Source: Alphaproteobacteria bacterium (GTDB lineage Bacteria; Pseudomonadota; Alphaproteobacteria; UBA8366). From it: 64,000 nucleotides of DNA. The stretch is from the NCBI GenBank assembly GCA_021774335.1, contig JAJFJD010000019.1:1-64000 (forward strand), written 5' to 3'. This document shows, piece after piece, positions 9,392 through 19,441 of the stretch. The position numbers were made by a program, and so were the translations under genes. Numbering within the stretch: position 1 is the first letter of the stretch; the number at the start of each line of letters is the position of its first letter. Under the pieces are notes generated by a model that was not told the origin of the DNA, searched no databases, and saw only the letters and a list, made by a program, of their open reading frames with translations.

Positions 9392-10084
9392 TCAGCTCAC
9401 CGTTTCGGCGGGGACCATCGTGGAGAGATGGCTGCCGCGGCGCTTTATGAATTCGCGGAGCCGGGCCGGGTAGTCAAAGGTTACCGCGTCGCGCACCGAC
9501 GGGCGTCGGGCCAGTGCTTCCCGCCAGGCCGAGGTTTTCGGCAAACCATCGAAAAGGCCCAGCGGTGCGAAGTCTTCGATGACGTCGAAGTAACGAAACA
9601 CCGGACCAAAGGCGGCGTCGACCAGGCGAAAGCGGGCGCCGCCGAAGTAGGGGGCGGCGGCCAGATTGCTCTCGAGCCAGGCAAGCCGGTCGCGGAGGGT
9701 ATCGAGCTTATCTTGGTAGTACGCCTCGTCCGGTGCGTTGTAGAGACCGGCGATGGTGCCCAGCATGTTCGATGCGAACTCGATCCAGGCACGATGGCGC
9801 GCTTTCGTGAGCGGGTCGCCGGGGTGCAGTGATCCCGCCGTCGTTTCGTCGAGGAATTCGCAGATCACGGCGGATTCGAAAAGGACGTCCGGCCCGATCC
9901 GGAGCAGCGGTACCTTGCCGAGCGGCGAGAGTTCGCGAAACCAGGCGGGCTTGTCGGCCAAGTTGATATAGATCCGCTCGTGGGGGATGTTTTTCTCGGT
10001 GAGCGTAATGACCGCGCGCTGCACGTAGGGGCAGAGGACGTGGCTGACAAGCTCAATTCGGGGCGGCTTTGAAGGTATCGGCAT
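9392..10084 (-). CDS. Glutathione S-transferase family protein
   Basis: A 230-residue glutathione transferase. The N-terminal thioredoxin fold holds CPYVQR at about residues 18-23, an omega/beta-like active-site cysteine. The glutathione-binding stretch GKVPLLR and FESAVICEFLDE follow, then an alpha-helical C-terminal domain. I started at the ATG at 10084 because the fold begins there; the upstream in-frame extension of 37 codons lacks family sequence. It heads the likely operon with a 2-oxoglutarate dioxygenase and a molybdenum hydroxylase. It is not the maleylacetoacetate isomerase of the tyrosine pathway, since the zeta-class SSCxWR motif is absent. Confidence 0.85.
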   Translation of the reverse strand: MPIPSKPPRIELVSHVLCPYVQRAVITLTEKNIPHERIYINLADKPAWFRELSPLGKVPLLRIGPDVLFESAVICEFLDETTAGSLHPGDPLTKARHRAWIEFASNMLGTIAGLYNAPDEAYYQDKLDTLRDRLAWLESNLAAAPYFGGARFRLVDAAFGPVFRYFDVIEDFAPLGLFDGLPKTSAWREALARRPSVRDAVTFDYPARLREFIKRRGSHLSTMVPAETVS

Positions 10085-10617
10085 GCCCGGAAGGTAGCGG
10101 GCGATGCCCGCCTGGGACCATTCGCGAATCCGCCAAACTGAATTTGCAAATTCGCACAGAATTCTAGCCTGCACTTCGCTGGGAAATTCTCCCAAAAATT
10201 GTAGAAGGCGGAGGATTGGGCCGCTTTTGCTGGAGTTAGAGAAACAAATTTTCGAGTGGGGAACGAATGAAATTCGATAAATAGTTGTAAAATTGAAGGA
10301 AACTTCATCAACGAAAGATCGGAACTGTCGATATCGGTAAGTTTAAGTAAATGCTAAGGATTAGTTAAGCATGATTTAACACTATGTACTTAATGTGGCC
10401 ATATCGGCATAATGTTGACAAATTCAAGTCGCTCGCCGATAAACAAAGACGTTTGGTTTGTTTTGCGTTTATCTTTTTAATGCCTATTGAAGTCTTCGGT
10501 ATTAATAAAATTTAAGATAAATAGTTTCGAAGACACTGTGCTGGAAGACCTAAACATGCAGGGAGAGGTGGCAACCTAGCGATGGGGTCTGGATGACCTC
10601 GCGGAAAGGAGGGCGTT
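10085..10617. other. AT-rich divergent intergenic region
   Basis: This region carries no supported gene. From about 10200 to 10530 it is clearly AT-rich, with several A/T runs, as expected for divergent promoters of the leftward glutathione transferase operon and the rightward small secreted protein. I could not define a well-spaced -35/-10 pair. A strong ribosome binding site, AAGGAGG at 10606-10612, lies 5 bases before the next gene's ATG. Confidence 0.45.
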
Positions 10618-10956
10618 ATGACACGCTCGATGATTTTGATGGCAGCAGTTGCATTCGTGGCGATGAGCACGACGCCGGCCCAGTCCCAAATGGTCTGCGG
10701 CGAGCGGGTGGAAATCGTGAAAGCGCTCGAAAGCGGCCATCAGGAACAGAAGACGGCAGCCGGCCTGTCCGGTAATGGCGGCCTTGTCGAACTGTTCACC
10801 GCGGTAGAAGGAAGTTGGACCTTATTGTTGACGGTGCCTGGCGGTCCGACCTGTTTGCTCGGCTCCGGTGAGGACTGGGAGGGATGGAAATCCACCGGTC
10901 AACCGAAAGGCCAGCAGAGCTCGGCTCAGCCGAAGCTCCCGGCGGACGCGACCTGA
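10618..10956 (+). CDS. Small exported protein of unknown function
   Basis: A 112-residue protein with a signal peptide of about 23 residues ending in AQSQ. The mature part starts with CGER and has a second Cys in the CLLGSGEDWE region, so one disulfide is possible. The pattern GGLVELFTAVEGSWTLLLT resembles small exported hypothetical proteins seen in many alphaproteobacteria; no function is known to me. The start is secure because of the AAGGAGG site upstream. It appears to be a single-gene unit. Confidence 0.7.
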   Translation: MTRSMILMAAVAFVAMSTTPAQSQMVCGERVEIVKALESGHQEQKTAAGLSGNGGLVELFTAVEGSWTLLLTVPGGPTCLLGSGEDWEGWKSTGQPKGQQSSAQPKLPADAT

Positions 10957-11207
10957 GTACGGAATTCGCCGCTGCCGCGTAACCGCGCAGGGGCACTTGG
11001 TTCTTACGCCAAGACGCCGAACATCGGCATAAAGGGGACGCGGCGGGCATAGTGTTGCGGTGGGAGCAGCACTATCTCCGCCGCATTTTTTTGTCCGATG
11101 TTCACTCGCCGAGGTTCCCGAAGCCTAGCCGAAAGACTCAAGCTGGTGCCTGCACGGTGCCGAGTTTGCGGTTTATATTCGAAAAAATAAAAATAAACGA
11201 AAATAAA

Positions 11208-11236
11208 TTGACGGTCATTTTGCCCGCCGATATCCT
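11208..11236 (+). promoter_or_regulatory. Sigma-70-like promoter for the TRAP operon
   Basis: TTGACG at 11208-11213 matches the -35 consensus in five of six positions. After a 17-base spacer, TATCCT at 11231-11236 matches the -10 in four of six. It lies about 120 bases before dctQ in the otherwise gene-free stretch 10957-11356, preceded by an A/T-rich run that could act as an UP element. Prediction from sequence only. Confidence 0.45.
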
Positions 11237-11356
11237 TTCCCTATCAATCATGAACGGGCCCGGCGCCAGATCGAGTGTGCCGGTTCCGGTTTGGTACCGC
11301 GATGGGGGCGGCGCAACGCTGCCAAGTCTATGCCCTGCGGTATGGTGCGGAGCGTC

Positions 11357-11893
11357 ATGACGGAAGACCCAACACCCGACCCGAAGCCCGCCAAACGGCG
11401 GTTCCACGATTTGGCGCTACCTTTGCGCATCCTAGTCGGGGTCGCCTTTGCAACGATTGTTACGCTTACAATTGCCCAGGTTTTCTTCCGGTTCGTTCTG
11501 AACAGTCCGTTGGTTTGGAGCGAGGAAGTCGTCCGGATCCTGTTGGTTTGGATGACATTCATCGGCGCCGCAGTCGTGTGTTGGGACGGCCGCCATCTCA
11601 GCGTCGATGTTCTGTTCAACCGGTTGCCGGCGGGATTGCGGCGCGTCATGCGTGTCTTCAACGCGGTGGTTGGCATTGCGTTTCTCGCAGCCCTGGCGTG
11701 GTACAGCATCCCGCTCTTGGAAATCGGTTGGCATGTCGGAAGCGGCGCCCTTGATCTGCCGGATACCGTGATCCGCGCGCCGGCATTCGTCGGCGGCATT
11801 CTCATGATCGCCTTCATCCTGTTGCGCTGGTTCTACCGGCGCCCACGGGAATCCGACCGGGGCGACGGCTCCGACACGACCGACGCGATCTGA
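11357..11893 (+). CDS. dctQ: TRAP transporter small permease subunit
   Basis: A 178-residue DctQ-type subunit of a tripartite ATP-independent periplasmic transporter, an inner-membrane partner of the large permease. It has four predicted membrane helices (about residues 21-41, 55-74, 93-113 and 136-155). The motif FRFVLNSPLVWSEE after the first helix is typical of the family. The ATG at 11357 is preceded by GGAG; an in-frame upstream extension is unlikely. It begins the operon dctQ-dctM-creatininase-dctP, with 10 bases to dctM. Confidence 0.88.
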   Translation: MTEDPTPDPKPAKRRFHDLALPLRILVGVAFATIVTLTIAQVFFRFVLNSPLVWSEEVVRILLVWMTFIGAAVVCWDGRHLSVDVLFNRLPAGLRRVMRVFNAVVGIAFLAALAWYSIPLLEIGWHVGSGALDLPDTVIRAPAFVGGILMIAFILLRWFYRRPRESDRGDGSDTTDAI

Positions 11894-11903
11894 GGGCAAC
11901 CGC

Positions 11904-13193
11904 ATGCTGCTGACCATAATGTTGCTTCTCCTGGTGCTTCTGATCCTGTGCGGGATGCCGTTGTTCCTCGCCATGGGCCTGACATCGGTCGGCTTTCTGA
12001 TGGCGACGGACACCTCGCTGTCGATGGTCGCGCAACGGATGACGACGGCAGTCGATTCCTTTCTGATCCTGGCGATCCCGTTTTTCTACCTCGCCGGCGA
12101 ATTGATGAACGCCTGCAAGTTGACCGACAAGATCGTCGCGATGTCGAAGTCGCTGGTCGGGCATTTCCATGGCGGTCTGGCGCAGGTCAACATCTTCGCC
12201 TCGATGATCTTTGCCGGCATGTCCGGATCGGCGACGGCGGATACCGCAGCGCTCGGGTCGGTGCTGATTCCCGGCATGAAGAAGGAAGGTTATCCGGCCG
12301 AGTTCGCGGCCGCGGTCACCGTGGCCTCCGCGATGGTCGGGCCGATTATCCCTCCCAGCATCGGCATGGTGATTTATGGTGCGCTCGCTGACGTGTCGAT
12401 CGGCCGGCTGCTGCTTGCCGGAATATTGCCCGGCGTCACCGTGATCATCGTCCAGATGATCTTCACTTGGTACCTGTCCAGGAAACGGGGCTATCCGCGG
12501 TATCCCCGCGCCACGATGGGCGAGGCGGCACGCGCCACCTGGAAGGGCGCACCGGCTGTCTTCTTCCCGATGATCATCGTCGGCGGGATTCTATCCGGCG
12601 TCTTCACGCCGACCGAGGCAGCGGCGGTCGCCGTGTTGTATGGCCTGACCCTGGGCCTGCTCGTCTACCGAAATGTGGGCCCGGTCGAGATATGGCGAAC
12701 GCTCCTGACCGTATCCTGGGGGACGGTGCGGGTACTGATCATCGTCGCGATCGCCTCGACCTTCAGCTGGATTCTTATTCGCGAACAGGTGCCGCAGCAG
12801 ATCGCAGGCTTCCTCGGCGACTTCACCACCGACCGCTACGCCATCCTGGCGTTGATGGTCGTCTTTCTGCTGCTGGTCGGCCTGTTCATGGTGGCGTCCT
12901 CGGCGGAGATCGTCCTCACGCCGATCCTTGTGCCGGTGGTCATGAGCTTCGGGATCGACCCGGTGCATTTCGGCGTGCTGATGATTTTCGTGCTGATCAT
13001 CGGGGGAGGGACACCGCCTGTCGGAGTGCTGCTCTTCATCGCCCAGGATATCGCGCAAGTACCGTTCAACCGCATGGTACGCGCGATGGCGCCCTATTAC
13101 ATACCGCTTTTCGCTGCCGTGGTGATTATCGCGGCATTCCCGCAACTCAGCCTTTGGATTCCCAACATGGTGTTCGGACCAGGCATCAAGTGA
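11904..13193 (+). CDS. dctM: TRAP transporter large permease subunit
   Basis: A 429-residue DctM-type permease that couples uptake of a periplasmically captured, usually acidic, substrate to the sodium or proton gradient. It is hydrophobic throughout, about 12 helices, with the family stretches FAGMSGSATAD, GPIIPPSIGMVIYG and GGGTPPVG. Length is normal. GAGGG lies 7 bases upstream of the ATG. It is followed after 13 bases by a creatininase-family gene, which is not a standard TRAP component. Confidence 0.92.
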   Translation: MLLTIMLLLLVLLILCGMPLFLAMGLTSVGFLMATDTSLSMVAQRMTTAVDSFLILAIPFFYLAGELMNACKLTDKIVAMSKSLVGHFHGGLAQVNIFASMIFAGMSGSATADTAALGSVLIPGMKKEGYPAEFAAAVTVASAMVGPIIPPSIGMVIYGALADVSIGRLLLAGILPGVTVIIVQMIFTWYLSRKRGYPRYPRATMGEAARATWKGAPAVFFPMIIVGGILSGVFTPTEAAAVAVLYGLTLGLLVYRNVGPVEIWRTLLTVSWGTVRVLIIVAIASTFSWILIREQVPQQIAGFLGDFTTDRYAILALMVVFLLLVGLFMVASSAEIVLTPILVPVVMSFGIDPVHFGVLMIFVLIIGGGTPPVGVLLFIAQDIAQVPFNRMVRAMAPYYIPLFAAVVIIAAFPQLSLWIPNMVFGPGIK

Positions 13194-13206
13194 TTGGACG
13201 GAGACG

Positions 13207-14004
13207 ATGGCCAAGAAACATCTTCTGAAAGACATGACATGGGTCGAGTTCAAGGAACGGCTGCCCGAGAACCCGACGATAATGCTGCCGTTCGGCTCGC
13301 AGGAGGAACAGGGGCCGATGGCGCCGATGGGCGACTGGATGCTGACCGAGGCGATCGCCGATACCATTGCCGAGCGATCGGGGGCGATCGCCGCGCCGAC
13401 GATGCCGTTCGGCTATGCGGATTACTTCCGGCCGATCCCTGGCGGGATCGCGATGCGGCCGGATACGTTCAAGAATGTCCTCTGGGACATTTGCGAAAAT
13501 TTCCTGAACCACGGCCTCGATCATCTGGTCGTCTTCAACGGCCATAGCGGCAACTTCCCGCTGATCGACCAGACGATCCGCAAGATCAAGGAAGAGCGCG
13601 GGGTAATGATCCCCTGCATCAACGTTTGGCGCGTCATGACGCCGGAGAAATGGCAGGAGTTCCACCCCGAGCTCGGCACCAAGGCATTCGGGCATGGCGG
13701 CGATCCGCTGACCTCGGTCTACCTGCACCTGTTTCCGGACCTGATGCGGATGGACCTGGCCGAACCGGCGGGAACGCCCGGCGAATTGATCGGTTTGCCG
13801 ACCGCCGGCCTGAATGCGGTCAAATTCCAGGGCGTCGACATCAACGTCGCCGTCGACATCACCGACCGGTGCAGCAACGGCGTCGCGGGCGGTGATCCGA
13901 CGCAATCCACGGCCGAGATCGGCGAGAAGATCACGAACTACATCGTTGATTACACCGTTGCATTCATCGACCATTTGAAAAGCGTGGAAACACGCGTGCG
14001 ATAG
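13207..14004 (+). CDS. Creatininase-family amidohydrolase, diverged metal site
   Basis: A 265-residue member of the creatininase family, metal-dependent enzymes that open cyclic or linear amides. Family landmarks are present: LPFGSQEEQGP near residue 27, VFNGHSGNFP near 110 and HGGDPLTS near 160. The usual E-x-H-G-P-H signature reads EEQGPM here, so one metal-ligand His is Gln and the next Asp is shifted by one position. The gene lies between dctM and dctP with gaps of 13 and 14 bases. This suggests the enzyme acts on the transported compound or its first product. Whether it still binds two metals is uncertain. Confidence 0.8.
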   Translation: MAKKHLLKDMTWVEFKERLPENPTIMLPFGSQEEQGPMAPMGDWMLTEAIADTIAERSGAIAAPTMPFGYADYFRPIPGGIAMRPDTFKNVLWDICENFLNHGLDHLVVFNGHSGNFPLIDQTIRKIKEERGVMIPCINVWRVMTPEKWQEFHPELGTKAFGHGGDPLTSVYLHLFPDLMRMDLAEPAGTPGELIGLPTAGLNAVKFQGVDINVAVDITDRCSNGVAGGDPTQSTAEIGEKITNYIVDYTVAFIDHLKSVETRVR

Positions 14005-14018
14005 AAGGGAGAACTGTC

Positions 14019-15005
14019 ATGAAGAGGACATCTATCTTAAAAGTTGCGGCCTTGACGGTATCCACCGGGCTGCTTGGCATGATCGCCACGGGGGCACAGG
14101 CCGCCGAGGTGCGGTACGGACTTTGGGCGAAGAAAGGCGAGCCGCAATACAACGGCGCGGTCAAGTTCAAGGAGATCCTGGAGGCCGAATCCAAGGGTAA
14201 GTACGAGGTCAAGATCTATCCTGGAAACCAGCTTGGCACGCCGCGCGAGATGCTGGTGCAGCTTGCCATCGGCACGACGCAGATCATGGCCAGCGGCGAT
14301 CCCGGCATCAAGGAGATCGAATATCTGGCGCTGCCGTATCTGATGAAGGGCATCGGCAACTACGCCGCCGTAATCGCCAGCCCACTCGGACAGAAGTGGA
14401 ACGAGAAACTGGTAAAGCAGCGCAAGGTGCGCATTCTCGGTTTCCTGCCGCGCAGCCCGCGCCAGATCAGCACCAACAAGGTCATTAACTCGATGGCCGA
14501 CATGAAGGGGCTGAAACTCCGCACGCCGACGCGTGACTATTATGTCGAGTCCATCACCGCGCTCGGTGCGAAGCCGACGCCGATGGCGTTCAAGGAAGTC
14601 TACACCGCGCTGCAGACCGGCGTTGTCGACGGGCAGGAAAACCCGGTCGAGACGATCTACGCGCAGAAATTCTACGAGGTCCAAAAGGCGATCGCGTTGA
14701 TCGACTATATCGACAAGCCGGCCTACGTGATGATCAGCGACGCTTACTGGAACAAACTTTCGGCGGCCGATCAGAAGCTGTTCAAGAAGGCGCAGGCTGC
14801 GTCGCGCAAGGTTGTCTTCGATACCCTGCCGAAGATGCAGAAGGATTTGCTCGCCAAGATGAAGGCGGCGGGCATTACCATTACACGCCCGAACAAGGCC
14901 GAGTTCATCGCCGCGACGCAGAAGGTCCGCGACAAGTTGGGCAAGGCGCGTTGGGGCGAGAAGGACTACAAGACCGTCGTCGAGATCGGCAAGAAAGACT
15001 TCTAA
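14019..15005 (+). CDS. dctP: TRAP transporter substrate-binding protein (DctP family)
   Basis: A 328-residue periplasmic solute receptor with a signal peptide of about 30 residues ending in AQAA. Family marks include YPGNQLGTPREM, LKLRTP with the Arg that normally salt-bridges a ligand carboxylate (near residue 168), and QTGVVDGQENP near 206. That Arg favours an organic-acid ligand. AAGGGAG precedes the ATG. It closes the operon and is followed by a strong terminator at 15041-15067. Confidence 0.92.
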   Translation: MKRTSILKVAALTVSTGLLGMIATGAQAAEVRYGLWAKKGEPQYNGAVKFKEILEAESKGKYEVKIYPGNQLGTPREMLVQLAIGTTQIMASGDPGIKEIEYLALPYLMKGIGNYAAVIASPLGQKWNEKLVKQRKVRILGFLPRSPRQISTNKVINSMADMKGLKLRTPTRDYYVESITALGAKPTPMAFKEVYTALQTGVVDGQENPVETIYAQKFYEVQKAIALIDYIDKPAYVMISDAYWNKLSAADQKLFKKAQAASRKVVFDTLPKMQKDLLAKMKAAGITITRPNKAEFIAATQKVRDKLGKARWGEKDYKTVVEIGKKDF

Positions 15006-15040
15006 GCCGGAATTGAATTTCCCGAAGCCTCCTAAGCACT

Positions 15041-15067
15041 CGGCCTCCTTCGGGAGGCCGCTTTTTT
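15041..15067 (+). terminator. Rho-independent terminator of the TRAP operon
   Basis: Perfect 8-bp stem CGGCCTCC (15041-15048) and GGAGGCCG (15053-15060) around a TTCG tetraloop, then C and six Ts. It lies 36 bases after the dctP stop. The last two Ts belong to the TTA that, read on the minus strand, is the stop codon of the convergent fahA gene. Confidence 0.9.
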
Positions 15068-16046
15068 AGGTGGTGACCACGCGTTGATCGATGGCGCCGA
15101 ACAGCGATGCGCCGGTCTTGTCCTGCATCTCGATCCGTACGCGGTCGTCGTGTTTCAGGAACGGCGAGTGCGGTTTGCCGTGTTCCAGCGTCTCGATCAT
15201 GCGGATTTCGGCGAGACAGGACGATCCGGCGGCCCGGTCCTTGTTCGAGACGGTGCCCGACCCGACGATCGTGCCCGCGCCAAGCCGACGGGTGCGCGCG
15301 GCGTGGGTGATCAGGTCGTCGAACCCGAAAGTCATGTCCGTGCCGCCATTGGGATGTCCCAATTCCGCACCATTCACGAAACTCTGCAACGGTAGATGCA
15401 GCCGTGCGCCGTCCCAGGCGTCGCCAAGCGCGACCGGCGTGACGGCGACCGGCGAGAACGCACTCGCGGGCTTGCTCTGAAAGAAGCCGAACCCTTTGCC
15501 GATTTCGCCTGGCACCAGGTTGCGTAGGCTGACGTCGTTGCAGAGCATCACCAGTTTGATATGCGCGCCTGCTTGGTCCGGCGTCACGCCCATCGGCACA
15601 TCGTCGGTGATAACGGCGATCTCCGCTTCGAAGTCGATGCCCCAGCTTTCGTCCGACAGCGCGATGTCGTCGCACGGGCCCAGGAATCCGTCGGACAGCC
15701 CCTGATACATCAACGGGTCGGTCCACAGGCTTTCCGGCATTTCCGCGCCGCGCGCCTTCCGCACGAGTTCCATATGGTTGAGGAAGGCCGATCCATCGGC
15801 GAACTGATAGGCGCGGGGCAGGGGTGAGTCACAGATCGCGCCGCTGAACGGTTCCGCGCACCCGGCGTCTCCCACGTTTAGTCTGTCGGCCAGTGCCCGC
15901 AGCGCCGGGGCGGCGGTCTCCCAATCGTCGAATGCCGCCTGCAGGGTCGCGGCAATGCCGGTCGCTTGGGTGCAGCGTTCGAGTGCATCATCGACGACGA
16001 CCAACCGGCCGTCGCGCGTTCCGTCCTTGAGAGTTGCGAGCTTCAT
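15066..16046 (-). CDS. fahA: Fumarylacetoacetate hydrolase-family protein
   Basis: A 326-residue FAH-family hydrolase. In this operon it would cleave fumarylacetoacetate to fumarate and acetoacetate, the last step of tyrosine breakdown. The metal-binding core shows DFEAEIAVI near residue 138, followed by the catalytic-domain stretch from VMLCNDVSLRN to GSGTVSN. The N-terminal part matches the longer two-domain FAH-like proteins. It starts 3 bases after hmgA, so coupling is likely. Its stop codon lies in the T-run of the convergent terminator. Confidence 0.85.
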   Translation of the reverse strand: MKLATLKDGTRDGRLVVVDDALERCTQATGIAATLQAAFDDWETAAPALRALADRLNVGDAGCAEPFSGAICDSPLPRAYQFADGSAFLNHMELVRKARGAEMPESLWTDPLMYQGLSDGFLGPCDDIALSDESWGIDFEAEIAVITDDVPMGVTPDQAGAHIKLVMLCNDVSLRNLVPGEIGKGFGFFQSKPASAFSPVAVTPVALGDAWDGARLHLPLQSFVNGAELGHPNGGTDMTFGFDDLITHAARTRRLGAGTIVGSGTVSNKDRAAGSSCLAEIRMIETLEHGKPHSPFLKHDDRVRIEMQDKTGASLFGAIDQRVVTT

Positions 16047-16049
16047 CGG

Positions 16050-17210
16050 TTACTCCGCGGCTTCCGCTTTGGCGGTTTTGGGTTGCCACGACATGACATA
16101 GTCCGAGTTCTCGATGTTTCCCGGCAGCTCGCCGACGGCCAGGGCGTCGCGGGTGTCGACCATCACGGCGTATTCATCCGTGTCTGTCTTGCGGGCCTTG
16201 AGCATGCCTTGCAGCGCGCCCGGATGCGGACCGTGCGTGAAGCCCGCAGGATGAAAGGTCACCATGCCCGGATCGATGTTGTCACGGCTGAAAAAATCGC
16301 CCCGATGATAGAAAATCACCTCGTCATAGTCGTCGTTGTTGTGGAAAAACGGAATCTTGAGTGCGTCCGGGTCAGTTTCGATCGGCCGCGGTACGAAAGT
16401 GCAAACGACGAACCGGTCGGCGACAAAGGTGGTGTGCGCGGACGGCGGCAGGTGATAGCGCGGGCTAACCAGCGCGCGGAGGTCCCGCACGTTGATGCGG
16501 ACCGGCGCCAGGTTGCCGTGCCAGCCGACTGCGTCCAGCGGATTATAGGGATAGGTCACAGTCGAGAGCGCGTCGCCGCGCTTGATCTCGATCCGCCAGA
16601 CCTCTTCCTGTCCGTCGGGCGTTTGCTGGGCGAGGAAAGTCTCATCGATTGCCGGTGTGTCGAGCATCGCCGGATCGAAAATCGCGTGTGGCCCGACCAA
16701 TCCCTTGTCCGGCAGCGCATAGGCGCCGTTGGTGGCCTCGATCAGCAGCACAGCGGCGTCGTCCTCGAACTCGGTGCGCCACATCGTGCCGCGCGGCAAC
16801 ACGATGTAGTCGCCCGCCTCGATCCGCAGATGGCCGTAATCACAGAACAACGCGCCGGACCCATGATGGATGAACAGCAGGTCGTCGCCGTCGGCATTGC
16901 GGGCCAGGGCGTTCATCGCCCCGCTGGTTCTCCAGAATCGATAGCGCATATGCGGATTATGCAGCACCGTCGCGGCATTCCACGGGCTGTTGGCCATCGT
17001 TTCAAGCCGGGTCAGGTCGAAGGCGCGCGGCCGCAGCGGCCCGTCCCAGTCGGTCCAGCCGGTTGGCGGGCGGCGGTGATACATATGGCTGGCCGGGCCG
17101 AAGAAACCCTCGCGTCCAAGTTCCCGCTCATAGGTTCCTTCGGGCAGGTCCACATGGGCTTGGCGTGACGTTACGCCTTCGCGTTGTGGCAGGCTGATCC
17201 AATTGCGCAT
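16050..17210 (-). CDS. hmgA: Homogentisate 1,2-dioxygenase
   Basis: A 386-residue protein matching homogentisate dioxygenase, which opens the homogentisate ring to maleylacetoacetate using Fe(II). The C-terminal cupin region has the iron-site pattern: FFHNNDDYDE near residue 297 with His and Glu ligands, and FHPAGFTHGPHPG near 330. It is shorter than the 430-residue human/Pseudomonas type, as in some alphaproteobacterial forms. GAGACAGGAGAT-like purine sequence precedes the start. It lies between phhA (16 bases) and fahA (3 bases). Confidence 0.88.
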   Translation of the reverse strand: MRNWISLPQREGVTSRQAHVDLPEGTYERELGREGFFGPASHMYHRRPPTGWTDWDGPLRPRAFDLTRLETMANSPWNAATVLHNPHMRYRFWRTSGAMNALARNADGDDLLFIHHGSGALFCDYGHLRIEAGDYIVLPRGTMWRTEFEDDAAVLLIEATNGAYALPDKGLVGPHAIFDPAMLDTPAIDETFLAQQTPDGQEEVWRIEIKRGDALSTVTYPYNPLDAVGWHGNLAPVRINVRDLRALVSPRYHLPPSAHTTFVADRFVVCTFVPRPIETDPDALKIPFFHNNDDYDEVIFYHRGDFFSRDNIDPGMVTFHPAGFTHGPHPGALQGMLKARKTDTDEYAVMVDTRDALAVGELPGNIENSDYVMSWQPKTAKAEAAE

Positions 17211-17226
17211 GGAAATCTCCTGTCTC

Positions 17227-18057
17227 CTAGGTCCTGGCCGATATGAGCGTATCGGTTTCCAGAATGGTCTGCGGCGTGAGATCGTCTCGAAGTCTGAGAT
17301 CGTTGTAGTAGGCGGTGAAGTCCGGGCGGGTGGCGTCGAAGAGCTGATCGAAGGAGTCGATCACGAAGTAAACATCTTGCAAATCGTCGATGCGGTAGTC
17401 GGTTTGCATGATGCGCAGCAGATCGAAGCCGACCCGGTTTGGCGCCGGGTCTTCCAGGCAGTAGACCGATTCCGTGTGCGACGACACGATGCCGGAGCCG
17501 TAGATGCGGAGGCCGTCGCCGGTTTTGATCAAGCCGAATTCCACCGTGTACCAGTAGAGGCGGGCGAGATAATGCAGCGCGTCGAGCCGCAGCGCCTTCA
17601 ACCCGCCACGGCCGTAAGCCTGCATGTAATTCGCGAAAACCGGATTGGTGAGCATCGGAACGTGGCCGAACAGGTCGTGAAAAACATCCGGCTCCTGCAG
17701 GTAATCCATCTGCTGGGGGGTGCGAATCCAGCTCGTCACGGGGAAGCGGCGGTTGGCGAGATGCCAGAAGAATACGTCGTCGGGGACCAGGCCGGACACC
17801 GCGACGATGCGCCAGCCGGTTGCGCTCTCAAGAATGTCGGATAGTCGTTTGAAGTCCGGGATACCGTCGGCAGCGACGCCGAGCCGCCGCAGACCGTCGA
17901 GAAACGCGTCGCAGGCCCGGCCCGGCAGGATTTCGGACTGCCGTTCGAACAGGTGCCGCCACAACGCGTGCTCCTGCGGGTTGTACGCATTCCAGCCCTG
18001 ATCCACGACGAAATCGTTGGTTGGGGCTGTCGTAGCGGTGAGGGTGGACCCGTCCAT
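17227..18057 (-). CDS. phhA: Phenylalanine 4-monooxygenase
   Basis: A 276-residue bacterial phenylalanine hydroxylase that converts phenylalanine to tyrosine with a tetrahydropterin cofactor. The non-heme iron ligands are visible: two His in DVFHDLFGHVP near residues 122-127 and the Glu in YTVEFGL near 168. The substrate loop RTPQQMDYLQEPD lies just before. It has only the catalytic domain, like other bacterial enzymes. It follows hpd by 27 bases in the operon. Confidence 0.93.
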   Translation of the reverse strand: MDGSTLTATTAPTNDFVVDQGWNAYNPQEHALWRHLFERQSEILPGRACDAFLDGLRRLGVAADGIPDFKRLSDILESATGWRIVAVSGLVPDDVFFWHLANRRFPVTSWIRTPQQMDYLQEPDVFHDLFGHVPMLTNPVFANYMQAYGRGGLKALRLDALHYLARLYWYTVEFGLIKTGDGLRIYGSGIVSSHTESVYCLEDPAPNRVGFDLLRIMQTDYRIDDLQDVYFVIDSFDQLFDATRPDFTAYYNDLRLRDDLTPQTILETDTLISART

Positions 18058-18084
18058 TGGACTATGCTTTTCCAGCCGTCGTGC

Positions 18085-19224
<1,140 letters not shown>

Positions 19225-19441
19225 CATATCCTCCGCGGTTAATCGCGTTGGTCTGGCCCCCTGTGCCCCTTATTCAGCAAATATGGCGCAAGCGATGCTG
19301 AAAACAAGCAACACTTGCATCAACATTTATTGACGCTGTTTTTACTTGGTTATGGTTACTGTTTATTTAACGGAACATTCGTTGCCCCGTTCAATCAGTC
19401 GTCAGCGGTATCGACAGCGTTAAACAGCACATGGCTGCGTC

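Noticed and set aside
9392-10084. The GST as the missing maleylacetoacetate isomerase
   Set aside because: It carries CPYVQR, not the zeta-class SSCxWR motif, and sits in a different operon.
15966-17168. 400-codon open frame on the plus strand
   Set aside because: It is antisense to hmgA, whose iron-site motifs are intact.
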